Shown here piece after piece: positions 54,166-63,320 of a DNA stretch of 64,000 nt; the stretch's first letter is position 1, and each line of letters opens with the position of its first letter. A program made the translations under genes and the position numbers. The notes beneath the pieces are model-generated. The model worked only from the letters and a program-made list of their open reading frames with translations, had not been told where the DNA came from and made no database searches. Location of the stretch: NCBI RefSeq assembly GCF_040683095.1, contig NZ_JBFBCI010000044.1:14444-78443 (forward strand), read 5' to 3'. This DNA comes from Sphaerisporangium sp040683095. GTDB lineage: Bacteria > Actinomycetota > Actinomycetes > Streptosporangiales > Streptosporangiaceae.

Positions 54166-56733
54166 GTGTTGCGAAGAAGGCGTTTGGCGCTACTGGCCGT
54201 GGTGGTGATGGGGGGTTCCGCGGTCCTGGCGGTCGGCCCGGCAACCGCGCAGTCCCCGGCGAGTGCGGCAGAGCCGACTCCTACGGTCGAGGTGTGGTCC
54301 GCGGATGGCAAGACCAGGCTGGACGGAATCACCAGCGAGCTGCTTGGCGCCCAACAGGCCGTCACCGTCAAGTGGACGGGCTTCACCCCGAACTCGCGGG
54401 TCGTACTCAGCCAGTGCCTGACACCCGGCCGGGCCTGGTACCAGCACGGGAACTTGACGAACAGCACTACATGGGACCCGTACAGGTACTGCGCTCACCA
54501 ACTCCGGCAGGCGGTCACCACCGACGCCAACGGCAGCGGCTCGGCGACATTCACCGTCAAGCAAGGCGAGATGGCGGCGTCGCGGATTGGCCTCCAAGGG
54601 AGCGGGTCTGCGTTGGATAGTCTTGTCTTCAGTTGTGCAGCAGGCTCCGCGTGCACCGTCATCGCCAGCGAGTGCGAATGGAGCCAGCCACTGGACTGGC
54701 AAATTCCTCCCAACTTTCCGGTCATGCTGCATCCCCGGGCGGTGACACCTGAGGGCATTAAGGACCCCGCGCGGGCTGCGGCCAGCCAGCCCCTCAATTT
54801 CGCCATGGGCAGCGATGGAAAACCGATCAACATCGTTGTCCCCGCGCTCCCACTGCCGGACTTCCCCGAGGACAAGCCGCCGCCCGTGCCACCGCCGATC
54901 ACGGGTGAGCTCGTGGGTGCGTCCATCTATGGGACCGGGTCCGCCAACGTTGGGACAGTATTCGACGCATGGCTGGCCGGCGTGCGAGGCACATCCAAGG
55001 CAGCGGACGTGGGCTTCTCCCGCACGACGTCCGAACAGGGTGGCGGCGTACTCAAGAGCGGGTTCCAGAGCAACTTTGACCGCGGTGGCGATTTCGCCGT
55101 CACCGGCCTCGACTACGACAAGGAGACGGTCGGCGGAGACGTCGCCTACGCTCCCATCTCGCTCACGGCGCTCGCGATCGCCAACTCGGTGGAGATCGCC
55201 GGCCAGCCGCTCCGCGACGCCCGGATGAGCCCCCGCGCCTTCGGGGTCATGCTCGGCATCGCCGGCGTGCCCCAGGGCAACAACACCCAGAACTGGGGGG
55301 GACTGCCCGCACCTGGGCAACAACCCATCCTGCCTCTGGACAACCACGGCTGCGAGCTGCCTCCCAAGTCCGTCGTCCCGGTCTTCCGCCTGGGCAAGTC
55401 CGCGCAGAACCAGGTCCTGTCGGGGTGGTTGGCCGCGAACGTCCCATCTTTCGAGCCCACGGAGGGTGGCCTGAAACTCCAAGGCTCGGCGGGGGGTGGC
55501 ACCCGCGGCGTCCAGTCCGGCAGCGAAACCGCGCAGCAACTCGCCACGCAGTTCGGATCTCTCACCTCTAAGAACTCAGAGGGTGTGCCCCTGCCGGAGG
55601 TGGACCAGAACCGCGCGGGCAGGGGCTCGCTGGGGTACCTGGACATCACCGAGGTGAACGCGTTCGCCGCGCGAGGGTTCACGCTCGGCGTTTCCCCGCT
55701 GCTCAACGCCGCCGGGAAGTACGTCGTGCCGACCAAGGACTCGATCCTCGCAGCGTTCGCGACGATGAAGAAGAACGACGACGGCATCTACACCCCCGTC
55801 TTCGACGCCAAGAATGCGGAGGCGGCCTACCCCCTGCCGATGATCCACTACCTGGCGGTGCCGAAGAGGGGCGCCGACGGTAAGAACCCGCTGCCGCCGG
55901 ACAAGCGCAAGGCACTGGCGGCGTTCATCAGGTACGTCGCCAGCGACGCCGCCCAGGCCAAGGTCGAGCAACTCGGCGGCGCGCCGCTCCCTCAGACACT
56001 GCGCGACCAGTCGCTCCAGGTCGCCGCCATGCTGGATCTGAACGATGCCACGCCCCCGCCTGCCGGTAATGGCGGAGAAAACGGCAATGGCGGAGGAAAC
56101 GGCGGCGGAGGAAACGGGGGCGGCGGTAACGGGAACAAGACCACCGACGAGGGAACGCCGGGTGCGCCCGACAACAACGCGAAGCTCCTCGACGGCGGCG
56201 CCAAGCCCGCCCCGACCGCGACCGTGAGGATCACGCACACCCCGTCCCCGCGGGCCACCACCAAGTCGTCCGGCACCGGCAAGAGCGGCGGCAGTGGAAG
56301 TGGCGGCTCCTCGAACCAGCAGCCCATCGAGAACCGCAGCGGCACGAACACGGGCACCAACACGGGCGGCGCCACGACACCGCCACCCACCACCGACCCC
56401 GGAACCGGCGGAACCGGCCAGCCCGTGCCCGACGGCGGCGCCCAGCAGCCCGGCGCCCAGACGACCACCACCCCGAGCGCGCAGCCGCTGGCCAACGAGG
56501 GCACCGTCCGCGGCGGCACGATCCCGGCCGCCTCGTGGGCCGCGCGGACGAGCCTGCTGCTGATCCTCGGCCTGATCGCCCTGTCTGTCGGCGGCACGTG
56601 GCGCGGGTACGTGCTGTGGCGGATCCGCGCCAAGGCGGCCACCGCCGCCGCGGGTACCGGCGGGCCGAAGCCGCCCACCGGTACCACGGACTCCGGCGCG
56701 GCTCCCTCGACGACCCCAGGCTCCGGCGCATGA
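54166..56733 (+). CDS. Membrane-anchored PstS-like protein with N-terminal Ig-like domain
   Basis: An 855-residue exported protein. After a signal peptide comes a neocarzinostatin-like beta domain of about 140 residues (VEVWSADGKTRLDG...VTVKWTGFTPNSRVVLSQC). A PstS/PBP-like domain follows in which pieces of the fold can be followed: ASIYGTGSANVGTVFDAWLAG, DVGFSRTTSEQGG, DVAYAPISLTALAIANS, GYLDITEVNAFAARG, and YLAVPKRG...FIRYVASDAAQAKVEQLGGAPLP. Then there is a Gly/Asn/Thr/Pro-rich linker of about 170 residues and one membrane helix (LLLILGLIALSVGG). No LPxTG motif. GTG 54166 has GAGGAGAG 5 bases upstream. The next gene overlaps by 4 bp (ATGA). Confidence 0.8.
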   Translation: MLRRRRLALLAVVVMGGSAVLAVGPATAQSPASAAEPTPTVEVWSADGKTRLDGITSELLGAQQAVTVKWTGFTPNSRVVLSQCLTPGRAWYQHGNLTNSTTWDPYRYCAHQLRQAVTTDANGSGSATFTVKQGEMAASRIGLQGSGSALDSLVFSCAAGSACTVIASECEWSQPLDWQIPPNFPVMLHPRAVTPEGIKDPARAAASQPLNFAMGSDGKPINIVVPALPLPDFPEDKPPPVPPPITGELVGASIYGTGSANVGTVFDAWLAGVRGTSKAADVGFSRTTSEQGGGVLKSGFQSNFDRGGDFAVTGLDYDKETVGGDVAYAPISLTALAIANSVEIAGQPLRDARMSPRAFGVMLGIAGVPQGNNTQNWGGLPAPGQQPILPLDNHGCELPPKSVVPVFRLGKSAQNQVLSGWLAANVPSFEPTEGGLKLQGSAGGGTRGVQSGSETAQQLATQFGSLTSKNSEGVPLPEVDQNRAGRGSLGYLDITEVNAFAARGFTLGVSPLLNAAGKYVVPTKDSILAAFATMKKNDDGIYTPVFDAKNAEAAYPLPMIHYLAVPKRGADGKNPLPPDKRKALAAFIRYVASDAAQAKVEQLGGAPLPQTLRDQSLQVAAMLDLNDATPPPAGNGGENGNGGGNGGGGNGGGGNGNKTTDEGTPGAPDNNAKLLDGGAKPAPTATVRITHTPSPRATTKSSGTGKSGGSGSGGSSNQQPIENRSGTNTGTNTGGATTPPPTTDPGTGGTGQPVPDGGAQQPGAQTTTTPSAQPLANEGTVRGGTIPAASWAARTSLLLILGLIALSVGGTWRGYVLWRIRAKAATAAAGTGGPKPPTGTTDSGAAPSTTPGSGA

Positions 56734-58463
56734 CCCCGATGGATGTCGCGTCGTCCGCCGATGGCGGCGGCGAGGAAGCGTACTCCGCCGCCTTGGAGAT
56801 GGCCGAGCAGGCCGTCGCCCGGCTGGAGGAGACGGTCGCCCGCGTGTCCGCGACCGGCGGTGGGCCCGAGCACGCCAACGCCCTCGTCCAGGCGGGGTCG
56901 GCCTCGGTGCTGCTCGGGCAGCTCGAACTGACCGTCCCCGCCCATGACCCCGGGCGCAGGGCGGCGGCCCTGGCCCTGCGGGCACGCTACGACAACGCGC
57001 TCCTGCGCCTCGGGGCGGTCCCCGCCCCCGCGCAGGCGGCGCCCCCCGCGCCTCCCGCGCCGTACAACCCGCTGGCGTCGTGGATCCAGGTCGCGCCCGG
57101 GCAGTGGGCGCCGCTGCCTCCGGGAATGTCGCCCGGCCTGCCGCCCGGGTACACCCTGCCGCCGGGCTACGGGACGGCGTACGGCGTTCCCCCGCAGTAC
57201 GGCATGCCGGCGCCCTACGGCGCTCCCGTGGGCCAGACGGTCCTGCCCGGCCAGACCATGCCCACCGGGCCCACCGGCCCGGCCGTGCCACCGGCACCTC
57301 CGGCCGGGGCGGCGCCGGCGCAGACGGCCATGTCCACGCCGGACTCTCCGCAGGCGCACGCGGCGGCGGCCACGCAGACCGCCGGCCATCCGGCTGCCGC
57401 TCAGGCGGCGCCGCCCGGTCAGCCGTACACGCAGCAGTACGGCCAGCCGTTCACGCAGGCGTACGGACAACCGTTCGCGCAGCCCTTCGGGCGCCCGATG
57501 CCACCGGGCCCGGCCGGGCCGATGTACCGCATGCCCGGGTACATGCCGCAGAAGCGGGAGAGTTGGTGGCGCAGGCTGCGGAAGCAGATCGACGGCCTCC
57601 CCCCGGAGGTGCGCAAGCTCGGCGGCGTCGCGATGAGCGCTCTCATCGTGACTGGCGCGCTGCTGGTCGCCTTCTCGTTCTACGCGTCGTGGTTCGGCCA
57701 CCTGACCTACGAGCGCAACCAGCGGATCATGTTCGACCAGATCAACGACAAGTTCAAGATCTCGGCGGCCATCGCGGCCGCCCCCCAGCCCGGCGACCCG
57801 AACCTGGCGGCCAACCCGCCGCGCGGCGAACCCATCGCGCTGCTGGAGATCCCCAAGTTCGGCACGCACGAGGCCGTGGTGCAGGGCACCGGCACGGCCG
57901 AGCTCAGGTCGGCGGTCGGCCACTACCGGCCGTCGCCGATGCCGGGCCAGGCCGGAAACGCCATCCTCGCCGGGCACCGCGATCTGTACGGCGCGCCTCT
58001 GGCCCGTATCGGTGAGCTGGAGCGCGGGGACAAGATCTTTGTCACCACGCAGGAGGGCAAGTTCTCCTACACCGTCGAGACGACGATGCGCGCCAAGACC
58101 GGCGAGCAGGACTTCCTCTCGCAGGCCACGATCGTCAACCGGCTCACGCTGCTGACCACCCTGGACACGGGCGGCGGCGGCAGGCTCGCGGTGGTCGCGC
58201 GGCTTGACGGCCAACCCGCCTCACTGAAGACCCTGGACAAGAACCAGGTCAAGGTGGACGAACTGGGCCTCGGGCGCGATCCCACGGCCTGGTGGCCGAG
58301 CATCGGCTGGGGCGTGGTGTTCTTCGGCCTGCTGACCGGCACGTTCGCGCTGTATCGCCGGTGGCGCCGGGCGTCGACCTACGTGCTCACCACTCCCGCG
58401 CTGCTCGCGATGGTGCTGATCTGGTTCGAGGCGCTCGCCCGCCTGTTCCCCTCGACGTTCTGA
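56730..58463 (+). CDS. Sortase-fold membrane protein lacking the catalytic cysteine
   Basis: 577 residues: a helical N-terminal segment (EEAYSAALEMAEQAVARLEETVARV), a Pro/Tyr/Gln-rich cytoplasmic-type linker (PPQYGMPAPYGAP; QQYGQPFTQAYGQP), a membrane helix near 290-315, and a class D/E-type sortase domain (ALLEIPKFGTHEAVVQGT; GNAILAGHRDLYG). Two C-terminal membrane helices follow. His416 and Arg485 of the sortase triad are present, but the cysteine expected in the LTTC motif is Leu478 (LTLLTTLDTGGGGRLAVVARL). It should therefore be unable to do transpeptidation and may act as a binding or structural part. It starts within the stop of the PstS-like gene. Confidence 0.85.
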   Translation: MTPMDVASSADGGGEEAYSAALEMAEQAVARLEETVARVSATGGGPEHANALVQAGSASVLLGQLELTVPAHDPGRRAAALALRARYDNALLRLGAVPAPAQAAPPAPPAPYNPLASWIQVAPGQWAPLPPGMSPGLPPGYTLPPGYGTAYGVPPQYGMPAPYGAPVGQTVLPGQTMPTGPTGPAVPPAPPAGAAPAQTAMSTPDSPQAHAAAATQTAGHPAAAQAAPPGQPYTQQYGQPFTQAYGQPFAQPFGRPMPPGPAGPMYRMPGYMPQKRESWWRRLRKQIDGLPPEVRKLGGVAMSALIVTGALLVAFSFYASWFGHLTYERNQRIMFDQINDKFKISAAIAAAPQPGDPNLAANPPRGEPIALLEIPKFGTHEAVVQGTGTAELRSAVGHYRPSPMPGQAGNAILAGHRDLYGAPLARIGELERGDKIFVTTQEGKFSYTVETTMRAKTGEQDFLSQATIVNRLTLLTTLDTGGGGRLAVVARLDGQPASLKTLDKNQVKVDELGLGRDPTAWWPSIGWGVVFFGLLTGTFALYRRWRRASTYVLTTPALLAMVLIWFEALARLFPSTF

Positions 58464-58469
58464 GCCGCG

Positions 58470-60935
58470 GTGCAGGCAACGAGGCTTCGCCGCCGGCTCC
58501 CGTTCACGCCGAAGACCGCGTGGGGCATCGCCGACCAGGCCCTGGCCAGCGCGACGAGCATCGCGCTGACCGTGGTGGTGGCCCGAGAGGTGGACGTCGC
58601 GGCGCTCGGCGCGTTCGCGATCGCCAACACCCTGTACATGATCGTGCTGGGCTTCTCGCGGACAGTCGTCTCCGAGCCGCTGCTCGTCCGGTTCAGCCAT
58701 GTGCCGCCGGAGCAGCACCGGCGCGGCGTGCGCGAGTCGACCGGGCTCGCGCTGGTGATCGGCCTGCTCGGCGGGCTGCTGCTATTGGCCGTCGTGCCCC
58801 TGTACGGGGGCGCGGTGGCCGAGGCGGTGCTGCCGCTGGCGGTCTTCCTTCCCGGGCTGCTGCTCAAGGACGCCTGGCGGTTCGCGTTCATCGCCGCGGA
58901 CCGGCCGGGGCAGGCCATCCTGAACGACGTCATCTGGGCCGCCGGCCAGGTGGTGGGGGTCGGCTGGGTCATCGGCTCCGGCCACCCGACGGTGGGGGCG
59001 ATCGTGGCGGCCTGGGCCGTCTCGGCGACCGTCGCCGCCGTGGCCGGGGCGGTGCAGGCCCGCGTCCTGCCGGCCCCGTGGCGGGCCCGCCGGTGGATCC
59101 GCGCGGTGTGGGACCTGCTGCCCGCCTACACCGTCGAGTTCTTGGCGCGGATGGGCGGGCGCAACCTCGCCATGCTGGCCATCGGCTGGGCGGGCGGGCT
59201 TCAGGTCCTCGGCGCGATCCGCGCGGCCGAGGTGGTGTTCGGCCCGCTGAACGTGCTGCTGCAGGCGGGCGGCCTCGTCGCCATCCCGCAGGCCGTGGGC
59301 GCGCTGAGGCGCTCGGTCGCGACCCTGCGCACGACGGTGGTCGCCCAGTCCGGAGCCCTGGTCGTGGTGGCCGCCGCCTATACGGTGATCGCGCTGATCT
59401 TGCCCGCGGGGGTCGGACGGGCGCTGGTCGGCGGTTCGTGGGAACTGGCCGAGTCCATCCTGCTGCCGACCGCCCTGCTGTACGCGTGTGTCGCGGCCAT
59501 GACGGGCCCGGTAGTCGGGCTGCGCGCGCTCGGCGACACCCGCCGCAGCCCGGCCGTCCGCCTGATGTTCGCCCCCCTCTACATCGGCTTCAGCGTGGCG
59601 GGGGCCGCGCTCGACGGCGCCGTGGGCGCCGCGACGGGGCTGGCGCTCGCCAACCTCGCCGGGGCGGCGCTGTGGATCCGGCAGTTCCACACCGCGCTGC
59701 GCGAGACCGAGCCGCCGGACTCCTCACCGCCTCTGGTGCCGACGTCCGTGACCTCCCCCCTCCCGCCGTCCGCCACGAAGCCCGCGCCCACGGGCCCCGG
59801 GCGGGCGTCATCGGCCATGACATCCATCCGACAAGTCACCCGAGGAGACACGATGGAACTCTCCGAATATGGGCGACGGTATCGCGGGATCATCGTTCCG
59901 CTGGCCGCCATTCCCATCGTCGCCGCGGCGGGCGGCGCCGGCTGGGCGTACCTCCAGCCGCTCACCTACCAGCACGTCGTCGAGCTGCAGGTGACCACCC
60001 CGGACGCCGCCGGGGGCGCCGCCCTCACCGAGCAGTCCGTCGCCAACTTCCGCACGCTGGTCGGCTCGGCCGCGGTGACCGAGGCCGCGGCCAAGAAGGC
60101 GGGCCTCGGCGCCGCCGCGATCGCCGGTGGGCTGACCACCGCGCGGCCCGACGGCGTCAAGGAGCGCGGCACCGTCGTCCAGGTCATCTACACCGGCGAG
60201 GACCCGGTGAAGGCGGCCGCCGTCACCCGCGCCGTGGCCACCGCCGCCGTGGACGCGCTGGTCGACCCGTACATCCAGCGCGCGAAGTCCGACGTCGCGA
60301 CGGCGCGGCGCACCGCCGACGACAGCGCCAAGGCCATGTCCAAGGTGGTGAAGAAGAACGGGCTGGCCCCCGACCGCTACCGTGTGCTGTACGCCGAGAT
60401 CACCCGGCTGCAGTCGGAGCTGGCTGCTCCGACCGGCACCCGGGACAAGAACGAGATCCTCAAGGCCATCAGCAACCGGCAGAAGCAGCTCGCCGCCCTC
60501 ACGCCCGACCTGGTGCCGTTCCTCGCGCTGCAGAACGAGTCCGACCAGGCCAACCGCTATCTGGTGCAGGTCACGCAGACGCTGCACCAGGCCGAGGCGC
60601 GGCTGGCCCAGTCCAAGGCGTCGATCCGGCCGGTCACCCCCGAGGGCGAGGTGGTCGCGAAGTCGCCGCTCGTGGCGAGGTCGGCGGCGATGGCGGGCGG
60701 CGTTGGAGCGCTCCTGGCGGTCGTCATCCTGCTGCTGCGCGAGCTGCTGCGCCAGCGCCGCCCGGTGGCCCACCTCCCGCCGCCGCGGGTCTCGGCGGTG
60801 CAAGCGATGCCGCCTGCGCCCGGCCCTGATCACGACGTGCGGGTGATCGAGTCGGACGTCCGGATGATCGACTCGGACGTCCGGATGCTCAACGGGGGCG
60901 GCGAGCGCACCGGCGAGCACCGCCGGCTCACCTGA
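58470..60935 (+). CDS. Polysaccharide flippase fused to Wzz-like chain-length domain
   Basis: 821 residues in one frame. Residues 1-410 are a multi-helix MATE/Wzx-type flippase (12 or so helices; AREVDVAALGAFAIANTLYMIVLG). After a Pro/Ser/Thr linker, residues 462-745 are a Wzz-type chain-length regulator: MELSEYGRRYRGIIVPLAAIPIVAAAGGAGWAYLQP, a coiled extracellular region (DDSAKAMSKVVKKNGLAPDR; ITRLQSELAAPTG), and a second helix (AMAGGVGALLAVVILLL). The C-terminal tail has three near repeats of DVRMIDS. An internal ATG at 59853 has AGGAG just upstream, so the Wzz half may also be made alone. It starts 7 bp after the sortase-like gene. Likely role: export and length control of a surface polysaccharide. 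Confidence 0.82.
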   Translation: MQATRLRRRLPFTPKTAWGIADQALASATSIALTVVVAREVDVAALGAFAIANTLYMIVLGFSRTVVSEPLLVRFSHVPPEQHRRGVRESTGLALVIGLLGGLLLLAVVPLYGGAVAEAVLPLAVFLPGLLLKDAWRFAFIAADRPGQAILNDVIWAAGQVVGVGWVIGSGHPTVGAIVAAWAVSATVAAVAGAVQARVLPAPWRARRWIRAVWDLLPAYTVEFLARMGGRNLAMLAIGWAGGLQVLGAIRAAEVVFGPLNVLLQAGGLVAIPQAVGALRRSVATLRTTVVAQSGALVVVAAAYTVIALILPAGVGRALVGGSWELAESILLPTALLYACVAAMTGPVVGLRALGDTRRSPAVRLMFAPLYIGFSVAGAALDGAVGAATGLALANLAGAALWIRQFHTALRETEPPDSSPPLVPTSVTSPLPPSATKPAPTGPGRASSAMTSIRQVTRGDTMELSEYGRRYRGIIVPLAAIPIVAAAGGAGWAYLQPLTYQHVVELQVTTPDAAGGAALTEQSVANFRTLVGSAAVTEAAAKKAGLGAAAIAGGLTTARPDGVKERGTVVQVIYTGEDPVKAAAVTRAVATAAVDALVDPYIQRAKSDVATARRTADDSAKAMSKVVKKNGLAPDRYRVLYAEITRLQSELAAPTGTRDKNEILKAISNRQKQLAALTPDLVPFLALQNESDQANRYLVQVTQTLHQAEARLAQSKASIRPVTPEGEVVAKSPLVARSAAMAGGVGALLAVVILLLRELLRQRRPVAHLPPPRVSAVQAMPPAPGPDHDVRVIESDVRMIDSDVRMLNGGGERTGEHRRLT

Positions 60936-60949
60936 TCCTCCGCCGCCGG

Positions 60950-60970
60950 GCGCTGAGCCGGGCTCAGCGC
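60950..60970. terminator. Bidirectional terminator
   Basis: The arms gcgctgagcc / ggctcagcgc are perfectly complementary around a single centre base; in practice this is an 8-bp stem with a 5-nt loop. It lies between the convergent flippase and sulfotransferase genes. Confidence 0.65.
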
Positions 60971-60995
60971 TGGTCCTCCGCCGGAGCGAGCCCTC

Positions 60996-61874
60996 CTAAA
61001 CCTCGTAGCCGAGCCGCCTGAGGTGCTCGCCCAGTGAGCGGTCGAGCAGGGCGACCTGGGCGGAGGTGAGGTCCCGGCGGAAGGCGTCGGCCCGGCCGGC
61101 GGAGAAGGAGTACCTGGCGAAGCCGCGCTCGAAGCCGGGCGTCCAGGGCAGACCGAGGAACTCCAGGATGACCTCGAGATGCTTGCGCGGGTCCGCCACG
61201 ATGTCCTCGTAGCGCACCTCCAGCCAGGCGTCCTCGGGAAGGGCCTCACGGGCCGCTTCATAGGCGTCGATCATCAGGTTCCAGGCCAGGCCGGCGAGGT
61301 GGACGAGCGAGCGCCCCTCGGCGTCCCACTCGCGTCCGTAGTGCTCGGGCAGAGGCCCGAAGGACCAGCCCTCAAGCCCGAGGTGCCCGCGCCACCAGGG
61401 CATCTGCACCAGCGAGTTGGCCACGGCGCGCCCGTCACGGACGATGTGGACGAACCGCGTCTCGGGGAAGATCTCCCGGAGGAAGCCCGTGCGCGGCCAG
61501 CCGGTGAACTTGTGCAGGTACAGCGGGGCGCCCTCGGCCTCGGCGCGGGACTCGAAGAAGGTCCGCATGCGCTTGGCCAGCCAGGGCGTGACGTCGGAGG
61601 CCAGCAGGTCACGGAACGGATCGACCAGCAGGGGGGACACCTCGCGGGCGAGCGCGCTGTACGCCTCTGAGGGGGCGTAGCGCATGCGGCCCTTCTCGGT
61701 CAGCCGCGGTGGCACCCGGCGGTAGAGCGCGCCGCTGTTCCGCCGGATCCAGCCGGGGCAGTGGGCGTACCGGTCGTCGAGGTTGGAGACGAACCCCACC
61801 TCGGGGTGCCGCGCGAGCACCTCGTGAACGAGCGTCGACCCGCAACGCCCGGTACCGATGACGAAGCTGAGCAC
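60996..61874 (-). CDS. Sulfotransferase family protein
   Basis: A protein of about 292 residues with the PAPS-binding sites of sulfotransferases: 5'-PSB loop VIGTGRCGSTLVHEVLARHPEVG near the N-terminus and 3'-PB segment RFVHIVRDGRAVANSLVQMP, followed by YEDIVADPRKHLEVILEFLGLP. It would transfer sulfate to a hydroxyl on a sugar or lipid. GTG 61874 (VLSFVIGTG) has GGGAG upstream and gives a family-like N-terminus; an ATG/GTG at 62009 would add 45 residues of low similarity. Given the polysaccharide genes next door, a sulfated surface glycan is possible. Confidence 0.85.
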   Translation of the reverse strand: MLSFVIGTGRCGSTLVHEVLARHPEVGFVSNLDDRYAHCPGWIRRNSGALYRRVPPRLTEKGRMRYAPSEAYSALAREVSPLLVDPFRDLLASDVTPWLAKRMRTFFESRAEAEGAPLYLHKFTGWPRTGFLREIFPETRFVHIVRDGRAVANSLVQMPWWRGHLGLEGWSFGPLPEHYGREWDAEGRSLVHLAGLAWNLMIDAYEAAREALPEDAWLEVRYEDIVADPRKHLEVILEFLGLPWTPGFERGFARYSFSAGRADAFRRDLTSAQVALLDRSLGEHLRRLGYEV

Positions 61875-62037
61875 GTGTTCTCCCGACGAACACTTGGAGC
61901 CTGTTTCTGATCCCCGCCACGCCAGGACCTCGCGGGCATGACGGACGGGAAAGCCCGCGAACGGCCGAACCGGGCCGGGCTCTGGGAGCCCGGCCCGGAC
62001 GGGTTTCACGGGGGTGCTGCTGTGACCGGTGACTACG

Positions 62038-63258
62038 TCAGTTCACGTCGAACGTGACGCACTTGTTGCCGGTCGGGTTGACCTTCACGAAGCCGTTGGA
62101 GGTGATGACCTTGTCGATCGCCACGCCCCAGTTACGGTCGACGTTGCCGTTCTCCTGGCCCGGGTTCGGGTCGCCGACCGGCTTGCTGTGCAGGGCGTTC
62201 GGCTTGCAGATCCAGCCGGCCTCGCCCACGTAGCCCTGGATCCACGGCGGGCCGCTGCGGCGGTAGACGTTGAACAGGGTGCGGTTGAACTGGTAGGTGC
62301 CGTTCTGGATGGTGGCGGCGGTCGGAGCCACGCTGTTCACGCTGATCAGCGCGGTGGGGGCGGCGGCGGTGCTGCAGTCGGCCTCACCGGTGGTGTACTT
62401 GCCGAAGGACAGGGCCCAGATCGAGCGCTGACGGTCGACGGCGGGCAGGGTGTTGATCGGGGTGCAGTTGTTCTCGAACAGGACCTGGCCGCCGGTGGCC
62501 GCGACACAGGTGTTCGGGTCGCCGCCGAGGAAGCTCTGCCACGTCGAGTAGGTGCCGGAGCTGGTCTGGATGCCGTTCACGCGGATGGCCGCGTTGCCGC
62601 CGCCGAACTCGTTCCAGTTGTGGTTGCAGGTGCCGATGGTCCCGGGCGGGCTGCCGGCGGGGGGAGTGCCGAGGAAGATCTGCTTGAGCTGGTCCAGCGT
62701 CAGGTTGGTGACGCCGTCAGAGGGGCCGCCGGTCCACCGCGGGATGGTCACGGCGTCCTTGGCCCAGCCGACGTAGCGCAGCTTGTCCTTGGTGTCGTTC
62801 TTGCACTCGCTGGGAGCGCTGGCCGGAGCCGAGGAGGAACGCGCGTAGCTGTAGTACAGGGTGCCCGTCAGGCCGTCGTTCTCCTGGCACAGCACGCGCA
62901 GACCGGCCGAGGAGCCCTGCGGGAACATCTCGGCGGCGACCTCGTGGTCGTAGTTCTCCGTCAGCACGGTGGTGGCCGTGTCGGGACCGCAGGTGAACTG
63001 CGGCAGCGCCGGCGGGACGATCAGGTTGCAGCCCGGCGACTCGTTGAACAGGTCGTCCATGTCCTGCATGGCGAAGTAGGTCGTGTCCGACCCCGCGCCG
63101 TTCATCATGAAGTTGAACTTGCCGTCAGCGAAGTCGGGGAGCGCCGCCGACGCCGGGAGCGCGATGAAGCTCGCCGAGGCGAACACGGCGGCCACAGCGG
63201 CGAAGCGCTTGGCCATGCCGCGGAACCGGCTCGTCTTTTCGGGACTTTCGATGGACAT
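62038..63258 (-). CDS. PstS-like substrate-binding protein
   Basis: A 406-residue exported protein. A signal peptide (FAAVAAVFASASFIALPASAA) has no lipobox cysteine, so this is a free secreted protein rather than a lipoprotein. The PBP fold includes NFMMNGAGSDTTYFAMQDMDDLFN, a loop resembling the PstS phosphate site, then SSAGLRVLCQENDG, YVGWAKDAVTIPRWTGG, LTLDQLKQIFLG and SSGTYSTWQSFLGG. The last two are the usual motifs near the phosphate-binding Ser/Thr and Asp of PstS. Nine cysteines suggest disulfides. This is the most PstS-like of the three homologues in the window, yet 8 kb from the permease genes. Confidence 0.82.
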   Translation of the reverse strand: MSIESPEKTSRFRGMAKRFAAVAAVFASASFIALPASAALPDFADGKFNFMMNGAGSDTTYFAMQDMDDLFNESPGCNLIVPPALPQFTCGPDTATTVLTENYDHEVAAEMFPQGSSAGLRVLCQENDGLTGTLYYSYARSSSAPASAPSECKNDTKDKLRYVGWAKDAVTIPRWTGGPSDGVTNLTLDQLKQIFLGTPPAGSPPGTIGTCNHNWNEFGGGNAAIRVNGIQTSSGTYSTWQSFLGGDPNTCVAATGGQVLFENNCTPINTLPAVDRQRSIWALSFGKYTTGEADCSTAAAPTALISVNSVAPTAATIQNGTYQFNRTLFNVYRRSGPPWIQGYVGEAGWICKPNALHSKPVGDPNPGQENGNVDRNWGVAIDKVITSNGFVKVNPTGNKCVTFDVN

Positions 63259-63301
63259 GAATCCTCAATCCTCTGGGGATAGGGGAGCGGCGGTCCGCGG
63301 C

Positions 63302-63320
63302 CCACCCCCCGTAGGGGTGG
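63302..63320 (-). other. Leader hairpin upstream of the PstS-like gene
   Basis: Arms ccacccc / ggggtgg with a 5-nt loop lie 44 bp before the PstS-like start on the minus strand. It could be a 5' UTR element or chance in a G-rich leader. Confidence 0.4.
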
